Source: Endothia cerciana (Eukaryota > Ascomycota > Sordariomycetes > Diaporthales > Cryphonectriaceae). Taken from it: a DNA stretch of 64,000 nucleotides. The position numbers and the translations under genes are program-made. The DNA lies in the NCBI GenBank assembly GCA_026119935.1, contig JALRMH010000035.1:1-64000 (forward strand), read 5' to 3'. How positions within the stretch are numbered: the first letter of the stretch is position 1; every line of letters starts with the position of its first letter. The notes under the pieces are model-generated. The model had not been told where the DNA came from. It did no database searches and saw only the letters and a program-made list of their open reading frames with translations. Below are positions 31,801 to 43,578 of this stretch, in pieces.

Positions 31801-34800
31801 GTGCAGGTGGAATGGGGCTGACAAGCGAGCCGAGGGAAGCGAAAAGTACTATTGGGACGATGAAGATCCAGACATGCAGTAGTTGAAACTGGCAACATGC
31901 CGCTTCAGGATGTATTGTGACTTGGTGTTTTCCGCTGGCGGGAGAAGGAGAATTGGGGGGGGGGGGGGGTGGGCGGTGTCAGGGTGGCGACACCTCTACG
32001 ATTCGAGCCATTGGCCATGGTCCATGACGCAAAGTGCGTGCCCTCATGACCATCCACAAGCAGCGCGCTGAGTTTTTTTAAGTCCTCTCTCACTCCTGAG
32101 ATCCAAGTCTTGCATTTTGTGCTAGCGCGCAGAAGTGGACATCTCATGAACCCCAGCGGAACTCGATGTTTAGTGATAGGCAGGAGAAGAATATCAGTAC
32201 CACTGTTTAGTAACACAGTCCATTCAAGAAACAATACAGAGGCTATGGAGGTATAGAACAAGAAGATGCATACTGTATACAAGCAATATGGGAGAGCGAT
32301 GGCCTACTTGTTGAGGTTGCGACTAGGAAGACTGCTCAGGTGGGTTGGTGAAGCGGTCAATGATACTCATGCAGCCTGGGCCCCTAACCCTAAGTAGGCG
32401 GAGCTACCTGCAACCCTGAAAGTTGACATGCATGTCCTGCCCTGCAGGTCCCTAGTTTCAAACACCTCGACGACACGTCCTATCCACACGCATGCGCATA
32501 CACGCACCACACCCACACGCATAAGTAAACACCACGCCGGGAATCCACGGCTGCCAAGGTCAATGACGCAATGAGTCGAGGGCCTAGAGTCAGCCGTTTT
32601 GAACTTGGCGATTAGAGATTGGCCACGCATCACGAGACCAGCCACCTGTGTTACGAGAACTCGCGGCCACGCCGGGGTGAGGCCACGACAGACAGTCAAG
32701 ACTTTGTCCACTTCGTCCGCAGATGCGTCATCTAGCAGAGCATCAAGACGAACTCGAAGAGTCGCGTCAATCAATTCTGGGCAAATTCTAGGGCTCTGCC
32801 GTTGCCTGTTCTGGCGGTGCGCCTTGGGGCATGTCCATGTCATCAACTACTACTATGTTGTGGCCAAATCTGACATCGCTGGCAAGGGAACGAAGGGGCT
32901 ATGGCAATACTGCTATCATGTCTTCGTGTGAGGCTCTGCAGGCAGCTGATCAGTTGCTGACCACCATATGAGTCGCTGTTTTCAGCCAGTGTGGGCCTCT
33001 CTCGTTGGTGCCGTGTGGACATTGGTGCAAGCCTGAACGGAGGCCTTGAAGCTCTATGCGGAAGCAGGCGCGCGACGCCCCTCAGGCTATGCCAAGGAGG
33101 GCGCACTTTGCGTACCGCACTCTGCAAGCGGCAACGTATGACAATGGCTGAAATCCCAGTCAGCGATGATATTCTTGCGGCGGGGTGGGCCAGCTCAGGA
33201 CTTGTCCTCGAGACACGAGCCGCAACATGCCGCAACCCAGACTACCTGCCGACCACCTGCACCCGGTACGTGGACTAGCCTTCAACGCGGCTGCAGATGT
33301 GGACTATTCCATGGGATGTTCCTGGGTCGAGGTTAAATCTTTACCCCGTCTCTGTCTAGCGGCCGATACACGCCGGCTTGATCGGGCTGCGGAGGCACCT
33401 GACCCACGACTGTCGGTCACGTCGTTCGCCAAGTACGGGGTCTACACTTGCGCCCCATCATTCCTGTCACGTTACTGAGAGGGGCGCATCGTCAAGCCCA
33501 CGAGAGAAGGAACGACGTTCGGCCGTGATATCTCAGGCCTACCGAAGCCGAGGAGGGCGGAGGAGACAGCGGGCGCCGCTCTGAAACCCATCCTGGGCGC
33601 GAAGCTGCAAGACAACACCGGGCTGCTTTTTCTGCCAGCACATCGCACGTCTCATTGCATCTGCAGAAGACTCCTGGACAGCCCAGAGCCTGAGGCTGCG
33701 GGGAGTCACATGCGCAAATACGAAGAGTTTGGCTGCCCTTCCATCGCGTTGCGGTGCATGTCGTAGTGGGACGACAGCAGGGGCTAAGGGGGCCCACACA
33801 CGCTCAGCAGACACTACACCGTGCCTACCCGTGGGTGAGACAATTGGGCGACTAGTGCCGACTGGCCGCGTCGTGCCCGAATGCTGCAGATTTGACAGCA
33901 CCACCCCCGTTCGAGATCTGAGCTTGCCGTCTCTGCGGCTGAAGATACCGGCACACCCAGACATCAGCTGCGGCCGCGCGAGACCCAGACCCTGCAACGG
34001 GGATTCCTGCACGTCTGTCGCGCAGTCCGTCGGTGCATTAGCTCCAGGCAGCACAGCCCCGGTGCGGCCGAGCGGCGTTCTGATGGACAGTAGACGTCAG
34101 TCTAGCTGTGGTTTCCGGAAGCGCGCTGAAGCGCCTCTGCAGGATTGGCAGCCTGATGCACGATTCCCTGGCCTGTCAGCTTGCATTCTCATGCGTTTCA
34201 CGGTCCCCAGCTTGAGGCCTGCAGATGCATGCCTTACTGGGCGAAACGCAGCCAAACAATCGGCCTCCGGGCTGTCAACGTTGAGCGGAGTCTATTTTGG
34301 GCGCCTTCTCTGCGGTCCCGCGCAGTTGGAACTGATGCTAGCAGCGTAAGCGTCTGTCGCAAGTGCCTTACGGCTACCCTGCTGGTCCTGTTCTGCGCTT
34401 CGACCATCTCACATCACCCACCCCCCCCCCCCCTGCTCATCAAGTTCAAATGCCGCTCTTGCATGCAGCATCTCCACGCTCTGGAGGACAAATGGCTACC
34501 GCTTACCATCCGTACAGGCGATGGGGGCATCAAACCTGCAGAAGACTGGTCATCAGACTCTCGAAGTCATGACGACCCTGCCCTGCTGTCCCTGCATCTC
34601 AGTCAGTGACTTTTGTCTACCGTGGCGCATCATTGTTTCAAGACGGCCGACCCCAACTGCATGCCAGAGCAGCTGGACGCATGCCACCGGTCCAGGATGG
34701 CCATGTACTATGGTATGCCGCCAGCGCTTCTATGTACCCTGATCACGTCCCGTATCTTGGCCCATCCTGGTGAGGCTGTGGACCAACCATCAGCAACTAG

Positions 34801-35828
34801 TCGGCTGCCTCCGCAGATGGCCTCTCCAGTTTCGTCTGGCTGCCGTTGGTTGCGCCGGTGACGTCTCAGCGCGGAGAGTCCCCGGCGACAAGTTGGTCAC
34901 GACCCGATCTGTATCGTTAGATTCGGGGCTGATGCAGGACGCGAGGCTCGCTTCGCCCCTTGACGCCACGCAGGTTCTGGAAGATTGTACCCCGACTCGA
35001 TACAGTTCGCCAAAGCAAACAACAAAGTACCCCCAACCTGGGCCGAGGGCGACACAAAGCGTAATGAGCGACGCTGTGCATCTGCACGACCCCTGCCGCC
35101 ATGACGGCATGGGACCCCTGACAACCTTGCCGCCGGCCGATTGACTCTTCGGCCTTGAAAGTGGTCACGACCTCACCTATCGCCCACACCTGGCCTCTTC
35201 ATGGTCGCCACCTATAATTAAGACTCCCACCCAGATCTTCAGCCCTCCCAAGCGGTAGCCCGGTCCCACCCACGAGCATCAAGTAGCCGTTACCAGCGAC
35301 CGGTTTCGAACTCGCCCAACTCTGCTCTCATCGCCCCAAGGCTACCACTGACCTCACTCGGCCTGTCTCGACCATTTCGAAGCCCGTCTCATAGGTTGCT
35401 TGGCCTCACTGCCTCTCACGGTCTTATTACTACTTTTACTCCTCTCGCCCAAGAACCATTCTCGCCCAGCCCCAAATTTCCCCACGGGCAACCCTCATGT
35501 CTTCAAGGTCACTTAACTCTCTGAACGACCACTTTCCTTCTGACACAGCCGACTGACATTGTACGTGGCCGGACTTGGGCTGGGCCTGAGAGGTTGCTCG
35601 CGGGCGCTCTGACAACGGACACTAACAAACGAACTCGAGCGGCACAGGTCATCATTGTGGTCGTCTTTGTCCACTTCGGAGATCACCACCAACCCATCAC
35701 ACGAGTTAAGGCTCTGGTAGTCTCTTATCAACCTAACGTCAGACTGAGTCACGAGGCTCACGGGGTTCATTAAGAGCCTGGCCCATCACCGCATACCGGG
35801 AAGCGTTGAATCCGGACGAAAATCAACA
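28843..35828. other. gene-poor 7-kb stretch
   Basis: I find no gene that I can support. Many frames of 60-206 codons overlap on both strands, the longest at 33729-34349 (+), 33539-34054 (-) and 32367-32846 (-). None shows a domain, signal peptide or consistent exon chain. Contents noted: polypurine stretch about 30000-30110, CCCTAACCCTAA (32382-32393), G15 (31955-31969), C13 (34421-34433), and a pyrimidine-rich promoter-like stretch from about 35220 leading to the next gene. A decayed mobile element is possible but not visible by eye. Confidence 0.45.
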
Positions 35829-37079
35829 ATGGCTCCAAAATATCACACGCAGATCCTCTCCGAGGAGCGCTCAAAGGATGGGCGAGGGGTCATCATCAGA
35901 GAACGACCAGTCAAGTGCTCAGGCACTTCGGACTGCGAGTTCTGCGGCTCGGAGCGGAGGTCCAGACGTCCCTCCAAGCTCGATTTCGCCCCCTATAGCG
36001 GACGAGAGGGGTCCTCCTCCAGGTCGTCTTCAGTGAAAGACAGGCTGCCGACACCCTACAACTTTGAGTACAAGCCTGTCCGTCGTTCATCGCGGGACAG
36101 CGACATGGAGCGACACCGAGACAGGCTCTCCGGCGAGCGTGATCATTACTACAGTGACGGAGAGAGGATGGGCGACTACAACCTCCGCAGGAGCAGCATG
36201 TCGCGCGGAGCGACCCAACCAATCCCCATCCCCAAGGCCAAGCCGCGTCGTGCCTCTACCATGTACGAAGACGACATCTACGACAAGTACTACAGTCCCT
36301 CGCGCCGTAACAATGACCGCGATAGCTGGCGACGCTCTTCACCCTCACGGCACGAGTCAGCTCGCATGTACCCAGGATTCTACGATGCCTACAGCCCCTC
36401 TGCCTCCACCAAGGAATCCTCGCCGCGACCGTCGCGTCATCGCCGCCGCCACAGCGTGGATATCCACCAAGACGGTGCCCCCATCAGCTACGGATCCTCC
36501 CCCGTGACAAATTCATACCACTCCTCCCCGTACGGCTCCTACCGCTCCTCCGACCTCCACAGCAGGGCCACCTCACTGTCTCAGTCCCCACCCAAGTCCG
36601 TCCGCTGGGGCGACGACCCTCGCGCCATCCAGAACGCCAAGATCGACAGCCGTCCCAAGGCCGGCCGCTCGGCCACCCTCTCGGGCGCCGGCACTGGTTC
36701 TCACCCCACGGGTGAGGTCAAGAGCATCCTGAAGAACTCGGGCATTACCGCGAAGCAGGGCGAGGCGAGCTCCCCGCCCGCGGTGCAGGACCTCAGCGAC
36801 GACCAGTATGCGGCACTGTACAGGTCTGCCCAGAGCATCGGCGTCGAGGACAGGGCTACCTCGCCTCAACGAAGCGTCATAAAGGAGCGCGCGACGAGGG
36901 GGGAGTACGAGTCTCGGGACGTGATGGACAACCTGCGCAGGCGGATTGGTGGTGATCGCCGGTACTCTTTCGATATGCCGCCGAGGCGGTTCACGGGCTC
37001 GTATGGCGAGAAGTCATCGAGCGTAGGCAAGCGGTCTGAGGCATTCTACGACGACAGGTATGACGACAGGAGGTGGTAG
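35829..37079 (+). CDS. basic, Ser/Arg/Tyr-rich disordered protein with PP1-docking-like motifs
   Basis: Intronless, 416 aa, conserved in look with unannotated Sordariomycete proteins but with no known domain. The first 45 residues are the most ordered-looking: YHTQILSEERSKDGRGVIIRERP followed by CSGTSDCEFCG (about residues 31-41), three Cys that might bind metal. The remainder is low-complexity Ser, Arg, Asp and Tyr with many R-x-x-S and S-P sites suited to kinases (RRSS, RRAS, SPSR, RRHS). Two short motifs stand out: KSVRW (256-260), fitting the RVxF docking pattern for protein phosphatase 1, and SILK (299-302), a second known PP1-docking motif. The C-terminus has RRRIGGDRRYSFDMPPRRF. The start is the first ATG after a pyrimidine-rich leader. 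Being a phosphatase partner is an inference from motifs alone. Confidence 0.75.
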   Translation: MAPKYHTQILSEERSKDGRGVIIRERPVKCSGTSDCEFCGSERRSRRPSKLDFAPYSGREGSSSRSSSVKDRLPTPYNFEYKPVRRSSRDSDMERHRDRLSGERDHYYSDGERMGDYNLRRSSMSRGATQPIPIPKAKPRRASTMYEDDIYDKYYSPSRRNNDRDSWRRSSPSRHESARMYPGFYDAYSPSASTKESSPRPSRHRRRHSVDIHQDGAPISYGSSPVTNSYHSSPYGSYRSSDLHSRATSLSQSPPKSVRWGDDPRAIQNAKIDSRPKAGRSATLSGAGTGSHPTGEVKSILKNSGITAKQGEASSPPAVQDLSDDQYAALYRSAQSIGVEDRATSPQRSVIKERATRGEYESRDVMDNLRRRIGGDRRYSFDMPPRRFTGSYGEKSSSVGKRSEAFYDDRYDDRRW

Positions 37080-38778
37080 ACACTCGCTACAAGATTGAAA
37101 ACTCGTTCGGGAGGGAACCGGGATACCGGAATCGCGCTGCATATTTCGGAGGATTTGCATTTTCAGCATATACCTTCATTCGGGGGGTTTTTTTTTTTTT
37201 GGTTGGTTTTTTTTTAGGCGCACACAAGGGAACTGGAGCACAGAGACCCGCAAAAGAAACGGTCGTTCGTTAGATAGATCCACAGCTTCTTCCTTTGTTA
37301 ACAAAAATACAGCCTGGTCTTGCAAGCACATTATCCATTCTGTCGCCGGCTGTCTAATACACTTACTAACACGGAGGCCACCCAACAAGCAGGCCCCTCC
37401 TGCAAGTATCGTGCATCCGTCGTACACCTATTATTAAGTGGTTTGTAGCCTTACGGGACCACACCCTCATCTTTGAGTTTGAGCCATGACGCAAGCCACC
37501 ACCCCTTGCAGCTCGTAAGGCGCCGGGAGAGTAGACTAGCCGGGCCACTTTAGGTAGGCTGTACACCAGTTTCCCCCCCCCCCCACCCCCCGGGGGGCCC
37601 GGTAAGCAAGAAACTGACCAGAAAACATGTTCTCCGCCCTCCAGCAGTCCGGGAAGTGGCAAACCGCCGAAGGTATCAGGTGGGCATCACGGCTGATAGC
37701 GGATGATATATTGCAGGTGATAAACCCCCCCCTCCGTCCGCCTCACTTTCTAGGTGATCGTCTGCCGAGGCAAGGATGATGATCGATCATTCATGGGGGC
37801 CGGCGGCCGCTGGTTCTCACCCGCAACGAAACGCTGCTGGGAGTGACCCGCTCGCTCCCTTCGGCCGGCTGGAGAGAGACCCTTGAAATCGGAGGGCGCA
37901 TGCAGGCTGCATGCAGGCTGCCAGATTCTGGTCGTAGATAGAGACCGCAGGGATCGGGACGCTGCGCGGTCTCCAGATCCACCTAGCCTCTGCCACCGTC
38001 TCTTCAGGACAAGGATACCTAGAGGCGCAACGGATGAGCACGTCGCGCCGGGAGTGGGGAGGACCATAGCGGCGGCCAAGCCTCAGACCATTCGGATTGT
38101 TGATTGTCGTGGCACTCGCTAAAGGCAAAGGCGTTGCCGTCTCTACCAAGAGGCCTAGATAGCTCATCGTCATGAGGGTTTCGCTCTCACCAAGCTCGTC
38201 ATGCAATCTGCAGGACGGCCAACTTGCGCGGCGCATACGGAACGATGCTCGCCTGGCACACCTGTTACGCTATCAATGCTGCAGGTGGTACTGAGATGGG
38301 ATTGCTATGGAATACTATTCCGGATAACCGCTTGCCGCTAATGTTCAGCTCTGGGTCGAAGTCCTGGGAGCCCTCGATTTCTTCACCTTACGACCAGATC
38401 TAGAGGTGTTGCTTGGTCTCTTCCCTTTTTGTCAAGGACATCCATAGAAGGGCTTCAATCCACCTGTCAAGACGATGATCGATACATAAGCTTTCAACAG
38501 CACTCAAGTAAGAAGCCTTCCACAAAACTATCTCATCAAATTAGTATCAATAAACCTCAGACTTGAATCCGGGGATGTACGCTTCTTCTCTAAGATTGTC
38601 AGCGGTGTCACAAGATGCGGATGATAGGTAACGGATCCAGGGCCGCTTCTACGGCCGCGGACGGGTTCTAAACGGTCCAAAGATCTTGCGATACCCATTT
38701 AGTCTTGGGCACTGGGTTCTTTGGTGGTATCTAAGTTGGTGTTGGCGACGACGGGATACGATTTGTCCTGTTTGATAT
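37080..38778. other. gene-free 1.7 kb
   Basis: Between the disordered-protein gene and the DUF4385 gene (convergent). Contains T runs (37186-37215), C12 (37573-37584) and an 11-bp tandem duplication (GCATGCAGGCT) near 37899. No gene recognised. Confidence 0.55.
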
Positions 38779-39333
38779 CTAGCCACCCTTAGCTTTTGTA
38801 AACTGCTTCTTTCCCTGCGTCCATTCCTGCTTCAGCACCTTATACTCTCCAGTCCCGATACATCTTCGCCAGGCTTCTTTGAAGACCTCGCTTGCATCCT
38901 CCTTCTCCTTCCTCTTCCTCATGTCGTCCTCAGTTCCCCCGGTCCACCTCTCCAGCTTCACCCCTGTGCCCTTGGCATACTTCCTCCCCCCTTTGTGGTT
39001 TGCATATCTCCGCGCTCTCGTCATGCCCATCTGAATGAATTTCCGTGCCATGTCCGCACCGACAAGGTCCCGTCGGGTTACATATGACTGGAAGATCGAC
39101 CATAGAATCCGCGAGGAGTTCCGGGCGATAGGTACGGTACGAAACGCCCAGTATGGCAGGATAAGGCTTTTGTACGGCTCAAACGTAAGGACCCCGGCCT
39201 CGCCACGTCCGATCTCGTAGCTATACCGAAGTGTAGATGACTCCAGGGCCGGTGTCGGTAGTGGTGAGGACGGTGGAGCTTTCGGTTCTGGACCCTCGGT
39301 CCTCGCCGACCCCGCCGTTTCTGTGTCTCCCAT
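38779..39333 (-). CDS. DUF4385 domain protein
   Basis: Intronless, 184 aa. After a Pro/Ser/Ala-rich leader of about 34 residues, the domain begins with RYSYEIGRGEAGVLTFEPYK (about 36-55). It continues with LPYWAFRTVPIAR, a helix, and the highly conserved block MARKFIQMGMTRARRYANHKGG (from about residue 94; 22 residues shown in two parts in the family as MARKFIQMGMTRA and RRYANHKGGRKY). The C-terminus is Lys-rich and helical (EVFKEAWRRC). The family occurs in fungi and bacteria and its biochemical role is unknown. Basic residues suggest nucleic-acid binding, but that is a guess. The gene ends in KAKGG and is complete. Confidence 0.85.
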   Translation of the reverse strand: MGDTETAGSARTEGPEPKAPPSSPLPTPALESSTLRYSYEIGRGEAGVLTFEPYKSLILPYWAFRTVPIARNSSRILWSIFQSYVTRRDLVGADMARKFIQMGMTRARRYANHKGGRKYAKGTGVKLERWTGGTEDDMRKRKEKEDASEVFKEAWRRCIGTGEYKVLKQEWTQGKKQFTKAKGG

Positions 39334-41153
39334 AGCGGTCTATCCTAGCCGACGGTGACCTTCACATGTTCATAGAGGTTTGTGTTAACATCGGGCATAA
39401 TAATCTTATGTGGATGGGATTTGTGTGGTGCAAGGTCTGTGGAATTTTTGTGACCCTCGGAACAAGAAAGGACTATGACATCAATATCTGCGCTTGGCTC
39501 ATCCATCAACTGCTAAATCGGCAGAGGCTAAGTGAGGATGGGCACTGCGACCAATCATGTATTGACTCTGCCGCTGAGTTACATGGGACACGTCCACTGC
39601 AGCCCAGGGTTAGTCTCACATACCCGTGGCGGGACAGATTTGATCTACGAGCGGTGACACCGCATAGATAGTTGCTTTTCCTGTACCTGTCATGTCGCTA
39701 GCATAGGTATGGTGATACTAGATCCCCCGCTCAGATCGACTATCTGCCGATGTAGCAGTCAAGGGATAGGAGAACAAGCGCCCATCCACACCTAAGAAAA
39801 TGACCCTACCGGATGAGGTTTGGTAAGGGACTGGCTGGGACCAGAAGCACGGTCAATGGCCAGCAGCATCAATGCTCATATGGTCAACGCCGGGACGGAA
39901 GTGAGGATTGATTGCTTACTCAGATGGTTGAGCACTTTAATATATCCGGCTCCAATTTCTTTCCACGTCCTGCAAGATATTCTTAGATGGCAATGACTCG
40001 CCTTTCTGCTCAATTTATTCTGTCTCAGCACTAGAGGACCTTATTTGACGCTGGATTCCATAGAAACACTTGTTCGATAACATTCTGGCGCATAGCCTCG
40101 AGGCGTACCTCGGCGGAGCCCAGCGGAAGAACATGCAGCGAACCCGTCCGCTCCGGCAGGACCATACCTGCTAGTGATGTGCAATATTTCTAGCTAGCGT
40201 CTGCATCGTCGACAGCGATGTATTAGAGAAAATGAGTAGCACATTATTGACATGATTTTTGACAAGGGTGGGGTCCAATGGACATGAATCGTGGGGAGTT
40301 GTATTGGATTCTGGCATTAGTGCTCTTTTGCTTCTGTTGACGAGCCTTGCATGTGTTCCGCCTTTATCTCTGACGAGAAAGGACTTGTTAGGATAGTTGG
40401 GCACACAAACATGAATGTTTCCAATTTTGTATCGTGATTAGGGAAAGCTCCTAAACATTGACTGATCATCGGGCAGGGAGAGGATAACGGCAGCAGTTCC
40501 GGTGAGCGTGTAATCCACGTCAATGAAAGAAAGAGAAGAGGGACGAGTCATGTTTACGAGATTAGATAAAAGAGCAACGGGTATAAATACATACTCCTTT
40601 GATTTACTTCATCAGTCGGAACTGATGTAAAGTCTGCTCCCCATCCCCATACGGCTGGCAATGGACTCATCCCTGAGGGCAATTGCACAAGTGAGTACGA
40701 AGGTCACCAAACGGGTTGGCTTGGACAACCTTGCAATTAAATCGCATGGAATTCATTTCAGCGATGACCGAGCCCAAAGCCGAGGTACATCGTTTCACCG
40801 CATGACGACATGTTTCACATACAAGCAAGCTTCATGTTCACATACAAGTAGCTTCAAGCGGTAGCCGTGACGTTAAGCAGATCCTCCGCCTGGACAAGCA
40901 AGCCAGAATCTGTTGGACGCTAGCTAGGGGGGGGGGGGGGAGGCGGGTTTATTGTCAGATGAAGACTGCTCTCAACATAACAAGCCATTTAAAGCCTACT
41001 TCTGCACCTCGCTTGCCCTCTCTCTCTACGCGGCGATGCCCTCTCTCATGAAACGCAGCTCTAGTCTAGATCTTTAGATCCTGTCTATCTAGGGGGTCAG
41101 TTACCCGTGACCGTTTAGAAGGTGTATGTGAATAGCTTGGAGGAATTCATCAC
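39334..41153. other. gene-free 1.8 kb
   Basis: Lies between the DUF4385 and OYE genes. It includes a G14 run (40927-40940) and frames of up to about 100 codons with no signature. Nothing else seen. Confidence 0.55.
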
Positions 41154-42464
41154 TCACTTCCGTGAGACTCTTGATGCTCGGCCGCCCCAGCCCCAACCAA
41201 TCTGCGAGGCGAGATGTATCGAGATCCCAAGATCGTCGGCCCATTGCCAAACCAGGCCCGGGTTTTTCTGGAATGCCCTAGCGGCCATGACAACGTCGAG
41301 CGGTGCGTCACTGGTCAGGATATCCTCGGCTTGTTGGCCCTCCCTGATGGCGCCAACAGCGGAGACATACATCTTGTCGCCAACGGCCTTTTTGATCTCC
41401 TTGGCCAGCGGTGCCTGGTAGGCATAGCTCGGCGCGGGGCTCTTGACGTTGGCACCCGAGTATAGCCCGCCCGAGGAGACGTCAAGCAGATCGACCCCAC
41501 GCTCGGCTAGCAGTGGAGCAAGTTTCACACTGTCGCTCAGCGTCCAGCTCTCCGGAACATCGGGCTCCTCTTCCAGCCAGTCAGTGGCGCTGATGCGCAC
41601 AAACAGAGGAATGTCTTCCGGAATGGCAGCACGGATGCCCTCCACGATCTCCAGAGTCAGCCGCGTCCGGTTCTCGAAGCTGCCACCGTACTTGTCCGTC
41701 CGCTTGTTGGAGACAGGTGACATGAACTGGTGCAGCAGGTACCCGTGGGCGCTATGCAGCTCGATCACATCAAAGCCGGCCTTGGCGGCACGCTGGGCGG
41801 CGCGGACGAAGTCGGCCTTGATTTCCTCAATCTCCTCCAAGGTCAGCCCGCGAGGCATGGCAAACTTGTTGTTGAAGGGGATCGCAGAAGGCGCCACGAC
41901 ATCATCCGGCCACCCTCCGACATCCTTGCCGGCGATCTCACCGGGGCTGAGCCATGGGGCGACAGTGCTTGCCTTGCGGCCTGCGTGTGCGATTTGAATC
42001 CCGATCTTCTGGCTCTGGGAGTGCGCGAGCTGGACAATCTGAGTGAGTCCGGCAATGTGGGCGTCGAGCCAGATACCAGAGTCCTCAGGGGTGATCCGTC
42101 CCCTGGCCTGGACGCCGGCAGCCTCCACAATCGACAGGCCCGGGCCACGGGAGACGATGCCGCCGATATGGGCAGCGGTGTTCCATGGCTGCTGGAAGCC
42201 GTCCAAGCAGGAGTACTGACACATTGGGGAGAGAAAGACCCGGTTCTGGAAGGTCACGCCGCGGATCTTGAGTGGTGTGAAGAGCTTGGGGATGGCAGCC
42301 CCATCAGGCTGGGGGTCAACTGCGGTCCCTGAAGGAGGCTCCTGGGCGGGCGTGAAGAATGGGACACCTTCTGCGGGCTTGTTCTGCAGCGATGCCTTGC
42401 CCGAGGCCTGGCTCGGGGGGACAACCGGCTTGGTGACCGGCACCACGATCTGCTTGTTGGACAT
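41154..42464 (-). CDS. class III old yellow enzyme (NADH:flavin oxidoreductase, YqjM-type)
   Basis: FMN enzyme that reduces activated C=C bonds (ene-reductase) with NAD(P)H. It is a single exon of 436 aa from ATG 42464 (TGCACGATGTCC). An in-frame ATG 23 codons upstream is possible but gives an unlikely leader. After a Pro-rich N-terminus of about 50 residues the TIM barrel starts with LFTPLKIRGVTFQNRVFLSP. Class III marks: Cys82 and Tyr84 in MCQYSC (redox-sensing Cys of YqjM), His160 in IAHAGRK, the His237-x-x-His240-x-Tyr242 substrate-binding set in ELHSAHGYLLHQF, then SNKRTDKYGGSFENR, and near the end VMAARAFQKNP, the phosphate-binding part. The C-terminus (SQIGWGWGG) is as in relatives. 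The substrate may be an enone, quinone or phenolic-derived compound. It stands head-to-head, 1.1 kb away, with the O-methyltransferase gene. Confidence 0.93.
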   Translation of the reverse strand: MSNKQIVVPVTKPVVPPSQASGKASLQNKPAEGVPFFTPAQEPPSGTAVDPQPDGAAIPKLFTPLKIRGVTFQNRVFLSPMCQYSCLDGFQQPWNTAAHIGGIVSRGPGLSIVEAAGVQARGRITPEDSGIWLDAHIAGLTQIVQLAHSQSQKIGIQIAHAGRKASTVAPWLSPGEIAGKDVGGWPDDVVAPSAIPFNNKFAMPRGLTLEEIEEIKADFVRAAQRAAKAGFDVIELHSAHGYLLHQFMSPVSNKRTDKYGGSFENRTRLTLEIVEGIRAAIPEDIPLFVRISATDWLEEEPDVPESWTLSDSVKLAPLLAERGVDLLDVSSGGLYSGANVKSPAPSYAYQAPLAKEIKKAVGDKMYVSAVGAIREGQQAEDILTSDAPLDVVMAARAFQKNPGLVWQWADDLGISIHLASQIGWGWGGRASRVSRK

Positions 42465-43578
42465 CGTGCAGTGAGTAGCCAGGGGGAGATGGGCGGGACT
42501 TGGATTACGGACAGTATGGTCCCTTACGTTCATGCCAGTTTCAATCCGGATACTTTAAGGGGTAAAAGACGTCAAATATAGGCATGTTACTCTCTATCAT
42601 CGGCGTCGATGCCGGCCGGCTCTGGCTGCTGACAAACTCATACATTATTCATCTTGAATTAATCAGCTCCCACGGCAGTTCGCCCGCGTGGCTCGATTTG
42701 CGAACAACAGTCGGATGGATTGCTACTATGGTAACTACATAACAATGTAAGGTTGTTTCCCCGCTCACTGGCATCGTCTACTGATCCGTACAGTATGCAG
42801 ACTGCTAGGGATATAGCCCCGGTATTATGGTACGATTCGCAATACTGGTATGGCATGTAGATACGGCATTGCGGCTACCCACGATCTTCGGATGGTTGCC
42901 ACTCGGAGGGGGGCCCGAGGTGTCCTCAGACCCACATTCTAAGGCTCGATATCCACCCACCCACCCAAGCACGACAGGGAGGTAGCAAATCGTCAGGTCG
43001 TCGGCCGATCCTCTTGCAAAGACTCTGGTATGACATCATTCCCCTCACTGCCACTATATCCACATCTGCACAGAAGATCAGATTGGGGACGCCGGCCTCG
43101 GACTGAGGCATCAATTCCCATGTTAAGGGGTAACACCAGACAAGAGGAGATGAGGCACGGCGCCTCTGGGTACCGACCTGAGTAAATCCCATCTACCGTA
43201 GCATTCTCAGAGTAGGCATGCACTCACGGCAGGTTATCACTCGTACTCGCCGAGTCCTAGCCTCAGCAACACAACCGCAGAAACGAAAGACCAGTAGGTG
43301 GGCGTCCTGTATATTGAAGAGACACAGGCACAAAATGGTGTGTCATATTATTGTATGCACCGCCACGAATACTTCTCATGAAACCGCACGTCGTTAGTGC
43401 CGCGCAATGCGTATGCTGTCTGTCGTACATGCCTCGACGGTTTCGGAACATGAATCGTAACTCCGAGCCAACGTACTATGTATATACATATGTCAGAACC
43501 ACCTCGTCAGTGACATCTTGTTTCGTGCGTCCATATCATATCGGGAGCTATCGAGAGAAGGCATACAGCAGAACAACG
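42465..43578. promoter_or_regulatory. region between OYE and O-methyltransferase genes
   Basis: A 1.1-kb interval between divergent starts, so both promoters should lie here. No gene is seen in it; frames are below about 115 codons and have no signature. Confidence 0.5.

Noticed and set aside
33539..34349. 206-codon (+) and 171-codon (-) overlapping frames
   Set aside because: Opposing frames of similar length with Cys/Ser/Arg-rich composition and no signature.
39530..39600. Stretch that at first sight resembled a tRNA
   Set aside because: No T-loop GTTCRA box and no closing acceptor stem.
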